DNA of 64,000 nt from Puccinia triticina (GCF_026914185.1 NC_070574.1:1984501-2048500), one strand, 5' to 3'. Shown: positions 1-12,410, counted from the first letter of the stretch. Translations and numbers: made by a program. Notes: generated by a model from the sequence alone, not told the origin.

Positions 1-300
1 CCCAGTATCACCACAGGATATTGACAGTAAGTACCCTCTTCTACTGACCTTGTTTATCTCAGAGGAAACTCTGTTGCTCTTGACTGCTCTCTCTCTGCTT
101 CTGTTTCTCTCTTCTGCATCAAAAGATCCACAGGTTATCTCTTGTTAAGACCTTTAAAACCAGAGCAGAGTAGTCATCCTACTTCTGATTCCCACCACCG
201 TTTCCTTGGTGTGAGTGGAGACTGTTGCATCTCTAGCACAGTTGGCAGCCTACTTTTCCCAGTAGAGCTTGGTCCATATTAAATCATAACTCAAACAGAT
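1..300 (+). repeat. Dispersed repeat, copy A (cut by window start)
   Basis: The first 60 bases (GATATTGACAGTAAGTA, CTTGTTTATCTCAGAGG) recur in the same order and orientation at 63,560-63,620. A second shared patch (TCTAGCACAG, then GGCAGC and CCAGTAGA) occurs near 231-266 and again near 63,900. The copies are diverged outside these blocks. It is probably part of an LTR element or its leader, but no coding sequence supports a class assignment. Confidence 0.5.
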
Positions 301-304
301 CAAG

Positions 305-385
305 TTTCTCTCTTCTCAGTTTCTCTCTTCTCAGTTTCTCTCTTCTCAGTTTCCCTCTTCTCAGTTTCTCTCTTCTCTTCCTCTT
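305..385. repeat. 15-bp tandem repeat
   Basis: The unit GTTTCTCTCTTCTCA is repeated about five times head to tail with single-base changes, giving a pure pyrimidine tract on the + strand. It lies inside or just after the dispersed repeat at the window start. No function is evident. Confidence 0.85.
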
Positions 386-1561
386 CTCTCCACTGCTTGT
401 ATTTCTTTATCCCAAGAAATTCAATCAGTGTCCCCCTTCTTGTGTCCTGTTGTCACACAAGAGACTCAGGCTCACAACAGGACAAAGGCCACATGGCCAG
501 ACAGGACAGGAAGATGAAATACCACTGGGTCAAACAGGAAGGATGTGAGCGGACAAGGTGGCCAGAATTCTGACCATCTTCACATCTTTTCCCCAAATGA
601 TTTCCACAAAAATTCTCCTATTTGGGGCATTTGTACCTTTATTTCCATGTGCATGGTTCAAAAAAAAAAATCTGCTGATTGCTCTTATCACATACAGATG
701 CTTAAGTAGCACTGGCTTTTAATTATGAAGTCCGCACTGTGGACCTGCTGTATCCAGACCGCTCAAACTCATTGGCCTCAGGATAGCAGGAGCAGCACAA
801 TTATGCAAGGACAAGCATTAGAAAAATGTCTCTGGGTGTTTGAAGGTTGGCACGAGGGAACTATGGGCCAGAAGCGTTGGTATTATCTAAGTCCCTCTGG
901 CAAAGCCTCGGGCCAGAGAGGGACTTGGGTAGGTTTGGGGGCAGCCCGGCAGGGCCTCTGTCGCACAGAGCGGCTTGTGCCCACAGTCTGAGGCTGGGTG
1001 CGGAATTGGATCCTGTGGGATTTTGACCCCAAAAAACTGGGGTTTGTCACTCCACACACCCGCTGTAAAAGTGTACTGAAGTGTAGATCTTTGGGGGTCT
1101 GAGGGCCTGATGGCTTGGCGTGCTGCGCATCTAGCCATCTATTCGTCATCTCTTGCTTTGGAAAACTGGCATGCGATGCGGCTGCTATGCAGGAGTTCCG
1201 GCGGATCACTCCTTTGCAACGCCTGCATAATCAAGAAAGCAATGCGGGACATCATTTAGAAGGGTATCCATTCGGGCCAAGTTGTCATGCGCTCCCGTAT
1301 GAGAGCCCAAATGGGGGAGACCATTGAGGCCTTGCACCAGCGGTCAGATACACCAGGGCGCAGCAGAGGATTCAAACGGACGCATAGGATTTCAATGTGA
1401 TCGGGAGCGGTACTTCGGGCGGATGGGGTTACAGGACTACAACATGACAAGGACTACTGAATGGGTTTTTCTCTTAATTGTCGCTCTCTTTCGTCACACA
1501 TAAGTCCGGGGGTGGAGTGACACGGAGGAGAGAGGGATGTAGGGGGGGGGGGGGGGAGGGA
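386..1561. other. No gene recognised
   Basis: Both strands carry only short frames without recognisable domains. The segment ends with a run of 15 G at 1542-1556, just downstream of the histone H3 stop codon. GC content rises towards the gene block on the right. Confidence 0.5.
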
Positions 1562-2561
<1,000 letters not shown>

Positions 2562-3162
2562 ATGGCAGGCCGCCTGAGCACCCCACTGGCGGCGCTGAGC
2601 ACCAGGCCCGCCCGGGCTGGCAGGACGACCGCACGGGCGCACTCCTCCTCCTCCTCCGGCAACGGCAACGGCAGCGACCACGAGCCGAGGCCCGGGCTGG
2701 CAGCGCCCGGCACCCAGCTCCCGCGCATGTACACCACCCTCGACGCCGTCCAGGACGCCCTCCACACGCCCCGGTACGCCGCCCTGCGCGCCTCCGGATG
2801 GCACGCCCACTCCCGGGCCCACCCGCCCGGCGTCGTCCTCCGCAAACACTTCCCCCCGCGCCAGCCGTTCGGCTCCTGGGACGCCGTCCTCGCCTGGCTC
2901 CACGACCATCTCCGCCCACTCGCCGCCGAGCTCGACGTCAGTCCCCCTTGCCCCCTCCAATCCGCCTGCCGCTGCGCTCCTGCTGACCCTGCGCCCCGCC
3001 TCCTTGCCCGCCTCTGTCTAGCATCATCCAGACATCTCCATCTCCAACTTCAATCACCTCACGCTCTCCCTCTGCACCCACTCCTGCAACGCACTCACCC
3101 CCCGAGACTTCCGCTTGGCCTTGCGCATCGACCAACTCCTGCCCAGAAAAACCCCTGGCTGA
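2562..3162 (+). CDS. Pterin-4a-carbinolamine dehydratase-like protein
   Basis: Likely member of the PCD/DCoH family, which dehydrates 4a-hydroxytetrahydropterins. Two exons (2562-2936 and 3022-3162) join in phase across an 85-nt intron (GTCAGT...CTAG) to give 171 residues. The family signature is split by the intron and restored by splicing: HHPDISISN, then CTHS, LTPRDF and LALRID. This corresponds to the HHP, THxxxGLTxxD and LAxxID motifs of PCD. The first 33 residues are rich in Arg, Ser and Ala and lack acidic residues, which suggests a mitochondrial presequence. Length beyond the roughly 100-residue core is accounted for by this leader and a linker. The start was taken as the first in-frame ATG after the shared promoter. 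Alternative upstream starts overlap the H3 promoter and are less likely. Confidence 0.85.
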
Positions 3163-3754
3163 TCTCGACCGACAGCCCATCGCGTTTAAAAACTGCCCCC
3201 GGGTACAGCATGACCGATGGCCTGCCACCACAACCGTACCGTGAGCTTTGCGTCATAATACCAAGTCCGAACAAGTATAATTAGAATTATATATTTCTGT
3301 ATTCAAAGACTAGAGAAAAAAAAAGAGATGAATTTACAAAACCAGAGAACATGCACGCAACTATGCACATCAAAAAAAGACAAGTGTTGATAACAGCGTG
3401 AGCGACCGATGATTACGTAACTAAGAGAAAAAAATGAAAAAGTTCGTGTTTGGTTTCTTCTTCTCGTGTTGATTAGATGAGAGACGAGAGGAATCTATTG
3501 TGTTTTTCTGCGGACATGAACATAGATAATTATAAGAAGAGGAAGAAAAGCTACTTCGGGAGCCATTACAAAACGGCGGACGAGGGAAGAGAGATGGTGT
3601 GGATGGAAGACTTCTCTGCCTGGATGAAGCAAGGATGGGCCGACATGTATACAGCCATCCTGCAGCCAAAAGGCTGGCCAGGGGGGAGGCGGGGAGGAAG
3701 ACGAGGAACGAGAGGAGAGAGAGAGAGAAGATGCAGGAGGAAGAGAGCGGCAAC
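3163..3754. other. Convergent 3' region between dehydratase-like and kinase genes
   Basis: AT-rich at 3270-3480, then a GA-rich stretch. This is where the plus-strand dehydratase-like transcript and the minus-strand kinase transcript end towards each other. No coding segment seen. Confidence 0.6.
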
Positions 3755-5397
3755 TCAGAACATGCATTCCAGCACGTCGTCGTCGCCGAACTCGAGCAAG
3801 GGATGGCGGGCCTGATTGGTCGGCAGACGGGGGTCGTCGGCGGGCACGGCGCCGCGGAGGAGCTCGGCGGTCTTGCCGCCCTTGAACGTGAACCCGACCC
3901 AGACCCCGCGGCAGTTGTTCGCGGCGCCGGGGGCGTCGCGCTCTTGGACGAGCTCGACCGCACGCGCCTTCTCGAACACCTCGCCGTACTTCTTCATCTC
4001 CTCGGGGTTGCCGAAGTCGTCGAAATACCCCGCACTGTCCACACACACACACAGAGATAAGTGTTTTGGAGGAGGTAGGGGGGGGGGGGGGGGGGGGGGG
4101 AGGGAGACGTACTCGATTTCGGAGTCCAGGGAGGGGATGAAGGGCGGGACGACGCGGCGCATGTTGTCCCATTGCATGTGGGCGAAGAAGGCGAGACGCT
4201 GGACGTGGTCGAGCGACGAGCAGCGCTTCTCCTTGGCGTTGATGAGCCCGACGATGGCCAGCCAGGCCTCGTCGGACAGGTTGAAGATCTGGTCCTCCGG
4301 CTTGTCGTAGTGCGGCCGGCGCAGGACCCGGGCCCAGTTCTTGAGGTTCGCCCACGTCTCTTCCGGGCTCGAGCCCGCAAAGGGCGCGTATCCGGAGAGG
4401 AACTCGAACAGGATGCATCCTAATGACCAGCTGTGGGTGTGTTTTTTTGGGGGGGGATCAGTCTCCTTGTGCGTGTGTGTGTGTGTGTGTGTGTGTGCTG
4501 GAGGGGGGAAGCGACTCAACTAGTCGACTGAGAAGCTGTAGCTTTGGCCCCGCAAGACTTCGATGGCCATGTAGTCGGGCGAGCCGACGATCGAGTCGGC
4601 ATACCTGGGCTCCTGGAGTCTGAGCGTCTTGTAGATCGTCTTCATCTCGACGGTGGAGCGCCCGAGCTGGAGGTTCTCGTCCTTGGCCTCGTCGAGTCTA
4701 TGTTTGAGGGACTGGATCTTGCCGGGGTTGATGGCGCCGGCGGCGAGGCCGAAGTCGGTGAGCTTGATGTGGCCGGAGCGGTCGATGAGGAAGTTCTCGG
4801 GCTTGAGGTCGCGATGGATGTAGCCGAGCCGATGGAGCGAGTCGACGGCCACGAACATCTCCGTCGCATAGAACTTGGCATGCTCCTCCTTGAGCACCCC
4901 CGAGTTGTTCAGCAGCGTCCGCACATCCCCCCCCGGCACGAACTCCATCGCCAGATAGATGTAGTCCGGGTCCTGGAAGGCGTACAGCAGCTTGACCAGC
5001 CAGTCCGACTTGCTCGTCGCCGTCAGGATGTCCCGCTCCGTCAGCACGTGCCGCACCTCGTCCATCTTCAGCAGCGTCTTCTTCTTCATCTTCTTCAGCG
5101 CTACCACCTCCTTCGAGAGCTTGTGTCGCGCCAGATACACCTCGCCGTACCCGCCCTGGCCCACCTGGACGATGATGTGGAACGAGTCCAGCTTCAGCTT
5201 CGTCCGTCGCTTCCGCAACAGCGCCCGCTCGCGGCCGCAGTACGACCGCCACTCCATCCCCGCTTGCGCCGGATCGACCTCCGGGCGGGTCGCCGACTCG
5301 CGGAACAGCGCCAAGCGCTTCTTGCGGCCGTTCAAGTAAGTCAACAGATCGAAATCTGGATAGGCCCCAGTCAGGATCAGCTTAAGACATAGAGAAA

Positions 5398-5436
<39 letters not shown>

Positions 5437-5920
5437 AGGACTGACAATGGTCGTAGAAGTAGAGCTGGGCGACGTTCGCTTTTCGCTGGACCTCGGGGTT
5501 CGCGAGGATAGCGGATTCCCAGGCGCGGAAGCCCTGGCCCTTGCGCCAGCTCACGAGGCCGTTGTCGCCTCGGACGTCGCTCATGAATCCGCTGGCGTCG
5601 TGGTTGAAGGCGGGGATGCCGGGGAGGGCGGCGGAGGCGGCGAGGAGCTCGGACATGGTGGGTTCGGCCGTGGGGGGCGGGAAGGGCTTGGGCTGGCCGG
5701 CCGGGTGGCCGGCCGGGTGCTGCGTCGGCTCCAGCCGGTTGCTCGGGTCCTTCAGCGGCGCCAACGCGCTCCGGGGCGCTTCGCCCGGCTTGGCACCCGC
5801 GGGCGTGTACAGCTGGGGCGTGCTGATCGGGAACGGGTGCATGGTGGTGCTGCTGCTGCTGCTGGCTCCCGCGGGCGGTGGCTGGTCTGCTGGAGGCGCG
5901 GGCGGGCTCGGCTGGGGCAT
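3755..5920 (-). CDS. Sid2/Dbf2-type NDR kinase of the septation/mitotic exit network
   Basis: AGC-group Ser/Thr kinase, NDR/LATS family, Dbf2/Sid2 branch; in yeasts this kinase binds Mob1 and triggers cytokinesis. Four exons (5920-5446, 5355-4521, 4430-4113, 4034-3755) join in phase to 635 residues. A Pro-rich N-terminus precedes a Mob-binding-like region (about 125-210). The kinase domain shows GQGGYGEV (224), Lys in VVALKKM (246), HRDLKPEN (Asp 341), DFG (Asp 359) and the activation segment ADSIVGSPDYMA after the NDR-type insert. The split DYWSLGC motif and the DSEIDAGYFDDF motif are both restored by splicing, and the second closely matches Dbf2. The C-terminal hydrophobic motif is WVGFTF. 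Introns 1 and 3 contain runs of 38 and 23 C, and intron 2 a CA repeat. All catalytic residues are intact. The Dbf2/Sid2 assignment over Cbk1/Orb6 rests on the VGSPDYMA and AGYFDDF segments. Confidence 0.93.
4035..4112 (-). other. Kinase intron 3 with 23-base poly-C
   Basis: Starts GTACGT followed almost at once by 23 consecutive C (G at 4078-4100 on +), and ends with a GT repeat and GGACAG. It splits the Asp codon before AGYFDDF. Confidence 0.8.
4431..4520 (-). other. Kinase intron 2 with CA microsatellite
   Basis: Starts GTTGAG and ends CCCACAG on the coding strand. It includes about ten CA dinucleotides and a short C run. It splits the Tyr codon of the DYWSLGC motif. Confidence 0.8.
5356..5445 (-). 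other. Kinase intron 1 with 38-base poly-C
   Basis: This 90-nt intron starts GTCAGT, then carries 38 consecutive C on the coding strand (G at 5398-5435 on +), then a CTGAC branch-like site and TATCCAG. More than 40 percent of the intron is one homopolymer. Confidence 0.85.
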
Positions 5921-6633
5921 GGTGGATGGTCGTCGGTGGTGGGCACTGAACCTTCTGGGCTGAGCTCGAACTCTAATCTGGCGATTACCTCAGCCTGCTG
6001 ACGACGCTGGGCCAACTTCCAACCGCCGGCTGACAAACCCCCATTCTCCTCGAGAAAAGCAAGCTGAACCGCCCTTCGTGATGATAATGCCATGCATGCA
6101 CATTCTTTCCTCCAGATGTTTTCAGCACATGTACATACATAACTTCCCATTTCCCTTCTTGATCTACAGCAGCTGAGCAGAGCTAGAAGTATTTGGTTCG
6201 GAATCAGCCTTAAACAGAGTTGAAGACTGTCTAAGTCTTTGATAATACTTTAGCTGGCAGCTGGGGACCATGTCCGATTATTCCTTCTTTTCACACCCCA
6301 TCATTGGATTTGTTGCCTAAATCCTTCCAAGCCTGCCCACACCCCGGCCATATACCACTCCAAAAATTGACTGCTCAGCACCAGGAAAAAATAACAATCA
6401 CTGAAGTGGTATCCTGCAGCTTTAATAGGGGAGGTTCACCATTGAAAGTTACAAAACTTTAGGACAAATTTTAAGGTGAATATGAAGTTTTTTTTTTTAA
6501 AAAAATAAAATGATAAATTGGACTGATTGATCAGTATCACTTGCTATTGTGGATTTTACCAAAATTTTGAATTTTTGCACATAAAGGCCTTAAACTGAGC
6601 TCCAAAGTTTAGTCAAGTTCAATTGTGAACCAA
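5921..6633. other. Upstream region of the kinase gene
   Basis: The first 250 bp should contain the kinase promoter; no canonical TATA box is obvious. From 6180 onwards the sequence is AT-rich without coding potential, and it runs into a MITE-like repeat. Confidence 0.5.
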
Positions 6634-6875
6634 GGGTGCAACCGCTGTGCTGCGCTAGAAAAAAGCCACCTTTTAGCGCAGTGGGGGACTGCCATGGGGC
6701 CAGCCCGAAAAGCAGTGGCACAGCAGGACCACTGCTGTTCTGCGTCTTCTCCAGCCAAAGAAGCGGTAGCCCAGTGGGTGGGGCTGCTACTTTCAGCGCG
6801 GCAAAGCAGACACCAAAACCGCTGCGCTGCAGCCTGCACTTTCCGCAGTGCAGCGGTTGCACACCCCCCTAATGG
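6634..6875. mobile_element. MITE-like element, family A copy 1
   Basis: About 240 bp bounded by imperfect terminal inverted repeats that share TGCAACCGCTG. The interior is rich in GCGCAGCG and CTTTCAGCGC motifs. A second member at 39,445-39,700 has the same ends and the same internal landmarks (GAAAAAAGC, CTACTTTCAGCGC, CTGCGCT, TTTCCGCAG). No transposase is encoded and no target duplication is clear. Confidence 0.65.
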
Positions 6876-7318
6876 CTGTAGCTTCAATTCAGCTCTGCCT
6901 GGGACAACGCTAGAGACAGCCCCAGTGGATGCAGGCACCTGGTTGTTTCTTGGCCCAAGACATATATTTGATACACCTGACATATGTTGGGGGCATTCAG
7001 GAGTTTCAAACTTGGTCAGGTGTGACTTGCATGCAGTTTTGCAAGTTGACATTCAATTGAGATCTTGAACACAGAGTTTCAAAAGTGCGTGTAAGCCACA
7101 TTGTGCTTTGCCCAAGAAGCCTTCTTGTTGAAACTGCAACTTCCCAGGGTCCGTTTCTCTCCCTGTCACACATCTTCCACTCTTTTTTCCTCCCTCCAGA
7201 TGAATATGCTTGTTCACCTTCTGCCCACAACTTTTCCCTCAGTTGTAATAGCTACAAAGTCTGCTCATCTGGATAATCAAAACACCATCTGCTTCTGCGT
7301 GCATTTCCCTGAGGTCTC

Positions 7319-7438
7319 TGTTGTGACATATGTCCCATAGCCTACTCGGCTGCGGCTCAGCCCGGAGGAGAAGGTACTTCCCCTATGACTGGGCACCGGT
7401 GGAATACTATCAATCTATCCATTGCTCATATCACAACA
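7319..7438 (+). repeat. 5' LTR (120 bp) of the short-LTR element
   Basis: Starts TGTTGTGA and ends TCACAACA. It differs from the 3' copy at four sites (for example GTCCC against GTCAC), a low divergence that implies fairly recent insertion. Confidence 0.88.
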
Positions 7439-7596
7439 GGTTATGAGCCCTTAAAGGTGTCTTGCCCCTGAATACCAGCCAGAAGCTGAAGAAAAAATCT
7501 TTCCAAAGAAGAATACCAGTTTTTTCACCCTCTTATTTCAATCCCAACAAAGAATAACGGCTTTTTAACGGCGCTTATGGTTGGATTTGACTTTTC

Positions 7597-9041
7597 ATGG
7601 CCGACCTGAATTGTGTTCTGGGAAGTTTGACACCTCTGTACCCCTACAGGCCCGCTCCAACTTGCAATCAAGCAAGATCAATGTCTGGAAATTTCCACCT
7701 TGGTGGTTTCAATGAGCAGCCATTGCCCAAGCGACCAACTCTTTGTTCACAATCATGGAAGGAAACACACTCAAAAACCCGTCCTTGTAGATCCCAAAAT
7801 ACTCGTCCAAACCTGCTGTCCGCTCCCTTGGTAAAGCAATGTCAGCCTGATGTCAATCATAGCCTTGATGGTATTGCTTGTCCTCTGTCTATTTGTCAAT
7901 CAACTGCTATTGTCAGAGACCAATCTCAATTTTTCAAGAACAAAAATGTTGACCGGAACAATATTCTCATGTGGTCAAAGGATCTACATCCTGCTGTTGA
8001 AGACCCTTGCAAACATGACCATTGCTTGCCGGAGGAATCTCAGGACAAAGATTGTAGCGCAAATTATGTTGAGAACTTGGTTGCCAATAACAACTGCGAC
8101 TTGATTGATACTAATTTGTCATCCGCGCTTGGAAATCACCAAGAACCGGACGATCAGTCAGATTTGGATGTCGATCTAGGCCCAGCAAGTGATAATCCAA
8201 TCTTGACGTTTGTGGTACCAATGGAACTCAAATTCTATCCAGCTCAGTCATGTATTAAAAAAAAAAAAACAAGGCCAATATCCAGTCTAATCTTGTTGAC
8301 AACACTCTTTCTGATGCCAAAGAACTCTCTGTTTTGTGCGCTACCAATTGAGATGAAAGTGCTTGCTTCAACACCAATGAATCTGAACTTTTTGATAAAA
8401 CTCACTTTCAACCAAACCTCACACCAGCAACACTGTAAGACCCCGGAACTACCTCCTTAGATTGTGCTCAAGATGAGATAAACAACAACAACTGTTACAA
8501 TCTTATTGATACCACTGTCACTACAAACACCGGAACTATGATACAGTTGAATCCAATTCTGTACCAGCCAGCTGAAATGACTTCTCAACCTGTTCCGATT
8601 CCATTTCACCCCATGCTGATTCCCTACCAGCATGCTCCAGTTCCTCACCTGTATCATCACAATATCTATCAGCCAACTGAAATCTCACACCAGCATGTCT
8701 CAGAATCCCAGCCAAACGTTCCTCCGGCTTTATCTTTCACAATCCCAATCTACCCTTTTCCCTATCTTTATCCACCACCACCTCTTCCCCAACCAGAAAA
8801 TCCAGATGTAGTCAACAATCACTCTGATCAAAATCTTCAACAAGATCACCCTGAACACTATCATGAAGACAATAACTCTGACCACTCTCAAGATTACAAT
8901 TCTGATCTCAATAATCATCAAGATGCCCCGGCCAACAAGCAATACAACTATCAACAATCTGAATCTGGTGATTACGACAATAGTGGAAGTGATTTTTGCA
9001 ATGATATGGACTACACCTACAACACTGAAAATTACTATTAG
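7597..9041 (+). pseudogene. Decayed ORF of unknown function carried by the short-LTR element
   Basis: Two open stretches, 7597-8460 (287 aa from ATG) and 8538-9041 (167 aa), are best read as one damaged gene. The first frame runs through a 13-base A run (8257-8269). After a frame change there, the reading continues with an Asn, Asp and Ser-rich composition through an in-frame TGA (8349) and TAA (8436) into the second stretch. A motif around NNC-LIDT occurs both before (about 8090) and after (about 8490) the break. The C-terminal part is rich in Pro, His, Gln and Tyr, then in Asp and Asn. No known domain was recognised and it does not look like gag. It may be a captured host sequence or an element-specific protein. 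Confidence 0.6.
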
Positions 9042-9093
9042 TTTCCACTTTATTTTTCTTTATTTTTTATCATGATCTTTTTCCAACTACTCA

Positions 9094-10643
9094 CCATGGA
9101 TGTTTGCTCAGCACCTGTGTACAAGTGCCTTCACACAATTCATGCCAAGTTTTGGTCCGATCCTTGTTAGTTACTGGTTTGAAGTCGGTTTGAAGTTGGT
9201 CTGATCTTGGTTCAAAGACCAGGTCATGTAATGCACAATCTATACTGATGTTACCTGGAATCATGCCAGATGTTTTGTGTAATGCAACCGTATAATGTAC
9301 ACCATAACTATGTTGAAACCCAGCCCAACTGTATGATCAGTTTTACTCAATCTATATTTTTGACCAAAGATAAGAATTTTTTGACCAAAGATAAGAATTT
9401 TTTGACCATGAGGGTTTTTAACCTCTGTGTAAACCCATACCCTACAGGTTGCTCTGGAACATTCTTCTTATAATTTTCAGCACACACAGAATTCAAAGTG
9501 AGGTGTGTGAGGTGACAGAGTAATTATCAATGCTGCTTGAACTTGGTCCCCTTGGGCCAAGGTATAATATGGAGAAGGTATCTTATCCTTGCCAAAAATA
9601 TGCCAGTTTTTCTTAAATCATGATTTTAATCTGGTTTGAATTCAGTGTGAATTTTCTGACGGGCTAGCTGGGAGGAGTTTTCCCACAACTGTACGCCCGT
9701 ACGTTTGTGTGACACCTATATTACCACGCAGCCAAGCAATGCTGAGCTGAGTGCCCACGCAACACTGGAATATTAGATGAAATATTTAAAAGAGTTATAT
9801 ATATTTTCACCTATATGTACACACATTCTTTTGTCGGGACTTTCTGAATTGATTAAGAAACCCTGGATAATCTGGGGCTCCCCTGAACTTAGCCCAGAAT
9901 TCCAACTCTCTTGTGAAAAAAATCATAAAATTTGCTAAAACAATTATGTGAGATGCCAATCTGCCACCTGCAAGATCACAAGGTGGTTATGGTGATTGAT
10001 CAGTTAGCAATTTTTTATCATTTGATGCAAAAATAAAACATCAAGGGGATAGCCAGTGAGTGAAGCTAGCTTAGTTCAGAAGGAAATCACCTTTTCTCTC
10101 AAAGTATGTGATGCTTATAGCATCAATCAATACAAAAGATATAAGTATCCACTATGTTAATTTTTTTCCACAAGTCTATGAATATCTTGAGTGATAAAAA
10201 CAGAAAGAAGATTCATTGAATTTATGCACTTTCATCACAAAGGTATATCTACCAAGCCAAAATTTTTGTTTTTCATATATGAAAACACATTTTGAGCGGT
10301 GTGGATGGCATAATAAGCACATGATCAATGAAAGTATATTATTACATCAAGAAAAATCTGGTTTCTGCTCAGAAATGGAGATTGCTTTGCAATACAGTTG
10401 AACACAGGTTCTGGAAAAGATACAATTACTCAAATAGTGCAGTTGGGGTGGATATCAGGTTGATATGAAACCATGTCCAACATGAATTCATACAAGATTC
10501 AGCATCAGTTCAGACACACTTGAGCATAAATTCAATCCAAAATTACACATAAATTGGTGTCAAGTTCTGCAAGAGATCTTGAAGAGTTCCTAAAGAGAGG
10601 GGTGAAGGCACTTGCACACAAGTGCTGAGCAAACATCCGTGGT
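9094..10643. repeat. Internal inverted repeat pair of about 45 bp
   Basis: The block at 9094-9139 (containing GGATGTTTGCTCAGCAC and CAAGTGCCTTCA) reappears inverted at 10,596-10,643 within the same LTR-bounded element. This may be an internal rearrangement or a secondary-structure element. Confidence 0.6.
9357..9410. repeat. 20-bp tandem repeat
   Basis: The unit TTTGACCAAAGATAAGAATT occurs about two and a half times head to tail inside the short-LTR element, downstream of the decayed ORF. Confidence 0.8.
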
Positions 10644-10714
10644 GACTGTCTGTCATGTTTGTATGTAGTTGGACCCCCCTGTCAGGTTTCTTTGAGCCTT
10701 TCCGAGGGGGTGGG

Positions 10715-10834
10715 TGTTGTGACATATGTCACATAGCCTACTTGGCTGCGGCTCAGCCCGGAGGAGAAGGTACTTCCCCTCTGACTGGGAACCGGTGGAA
10801 TACTATCAATCTATCCATTGCTCATATCACAACA
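10715..10834 (+). repeat. 3' LTR (120 bp) of the short-LTR element
   Basis: Same length and ends as the 5' copy. The purine tract directly upstream and the GTCTC duplication directly downstream fix both borders. Confidence 0.88.
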
Positions 10835-10839
10835 GTCTC

Positions 10840-12003
10840 TACTGGATACAATCTCTTGTAGCATGTTCCCTTTTCCGCCACGCAAGCTAGCAGTTTTTTT
10901 CCCTCTTTGAGGGCTCCCTTGGCCCCTTTTGTTGTCTAACTCAGAGTATCTCTGAGCTTTTTGTTCCTCAGGCCCTTCCCCCTTTCCTCTCAACCTTGAC
11001 TTAAGTTCAGAGCTTCAACACTTCTTGAATGGTTTTTTGCAAGTTGGTGTTGAAGAAAAGCCTTGAAAATCAGCTGGCAAATGTCCATGCAATTTGGACC
11101 CAACCAACTTTGAATACCCCTATTGTGCCGCACATGGCCTGCCTGGCGTGTAGCAAACGTACCCAAAGCAAGCACCAACAGTACCAGGCCAGGTAAAATT
11201 ACTACGCTTCAAAAAACTGCAGCATAGCACAATTCTCCCCCAGCTGTGCTGCACTGATCTATGGTGGTGAGCTTCTTGCGCTTGCACTAAATTATTTGGC
11301 TCATTTTTCAGCACACTACAATCAGTGCAAAAAATCACAGAATCACTAAATTGTACAGAAATTTTTAAAATATTTTTGGAACCACCAGAGGTGGCTTTAA
11401 CAATATTTTGAAATCAAATTGGCTTGGAGGAAACTGTTTGGATGCTCTTTCTCTTGCCACACAGTTTTTAGAACCTCTTTGCTGAGAGAATTGGTTACCA
11501 ACCCAGATTCCACCAGATTCCATTCCAGAAACCACATTGCAACCAAGAAGTTTTTCCAAACCACCTTGGTGGCGCAGCCAAGCGTGCTGGTGCTATTCAA
11601 AAAGATATATCACTGAGTTATGTTGATCAGGATTTGTGGAGCAAATAAAACTGTAAGAAAAAATCTAGAAACTGCTAGCAGCCGTTATGCAAAAGCTCAA
11701 AAGAAGCTTGAAGTGATACTCAAGCCTTTCTCAAAGTTTATTTCTTCCCTGCCAAGGCGTCTCAAGCTCTCAAGCCAAATTTTTGACATTAGTCACAAGT
11801 ATTGAGGCACCTCAAATACGGTAACACTCTCATTTACCGTGCTGCGGGTTTGGACCGGTTAGGTTTGAGTTTAGGTTGATGAGACAGGACAGCCCTAATG
11901 TCAATGTACTTAGTTCAATATCATTTTCATTCCGTTGTACTTTATCCATCTTCATTACTTGTCTATCCAACCAACTCACTCAAGCTTCATCACTTGGTTT
12001 GCA
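10840..12003. other. No gene recognised
   Basis: Mixed composition, only short frames without domains. The phrase AATTTTTGACATTAGTCACAAG near 11,776 also occurs near 12,195 and, inverted and diverged, near 12,380, so this area belongs to an old repeat cluster. Confidence 0.5.
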
Positions 12004-12137
12004 GGTGTGCCTCCACCTGATTAGCCCCTCTGACTGTTTGCTGTTAGCTCACAGCATCCTTGCTGCCATAGGTGTGCCTCCACATGATTAGCCCGTCTGA
12101 CTGTTTGCTGTTAGCTCACAGCATCCTCGCTGCCATA
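12004..12137. repeat. 67-bp tandem duplication
   Basis: Two adjacent 67-bp units starting GGTGTGCCTCCAC at 12,004 and 12,071 differ at only a few bases. No coding role. Confidence 0.85.
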
Positions 12138-12164
12138 GGTTGTTTGCCTCCCGCTTGTCGTCCA

Positions 12165-12410
12165 TTAACAAGTCCCTCCTTCGGAGGCTCATGTTTTTGA
12201 CATTAGTCACAAGTCCCTCCTTCGGAGACTCGCGGTTCGCGCGAGGGGCGCTTCGCGCCAGCCCAGGCTACACCCGGGCCCTCCGAAGCGAGGGACTCGT
12301 GATAAGTTAGGGTACAGCCTGGCCGGCTGGCGCGAAGCGCGACCACCGAAGAGGGACTTCGGACTAATGTCCAATTTTTGGCCTCAGATACGGCAGACTC
12401 ATCGACCTAG
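12165..12410. repeat. Inverted-repeat element with GC-rich core hairpin
   Basis: Outer arms containing GACATTAGTC and AAGTCCCTC face each other at about 12,190-12,230 and 12,350-12,395. A perfect 16-bp inner pair (GCGCTTCGCGCCAGCC at 12,248-12,263 and its complement at 12,325-12,340) forms a core stem. A MITE or foldback remnant is likely. Confidence 0.6.

Larger units (their letters stand above)
7314..10839 (+). mobile_element. Non-autonomous element with 120-bp LTRs
   Basis: Two 120-bp direct repeats (7319-7438 and 10715-10834) differ at four positions. They begin TGTTGTGA and end TCACAACA. The element is flanked by a perfect 5-bp duplication GTCTC (7314-7318 and 10835-10839). The first LTR is followed by GGTTATGAGCCC, which resembles a copia-type initiator-tRNA primer site, and the second is preceded by the purine tract GAGGGGGTGGG. 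The 3.3-kb interior has one decayed ORF (7597-9041) and no recognisable gag, protease, RT or integrase. LTR length is typical of TRIM elements, but the interior is much longer. Orientation follows the primer site and purine tract. Confidence 0.85.

Noticed and set aside
4544..5392. 282-codon plus-strand frame opposite the kinase
   Set aside because: Shadow of the GC-rich kinase exon 2; low-complexity product without domains.
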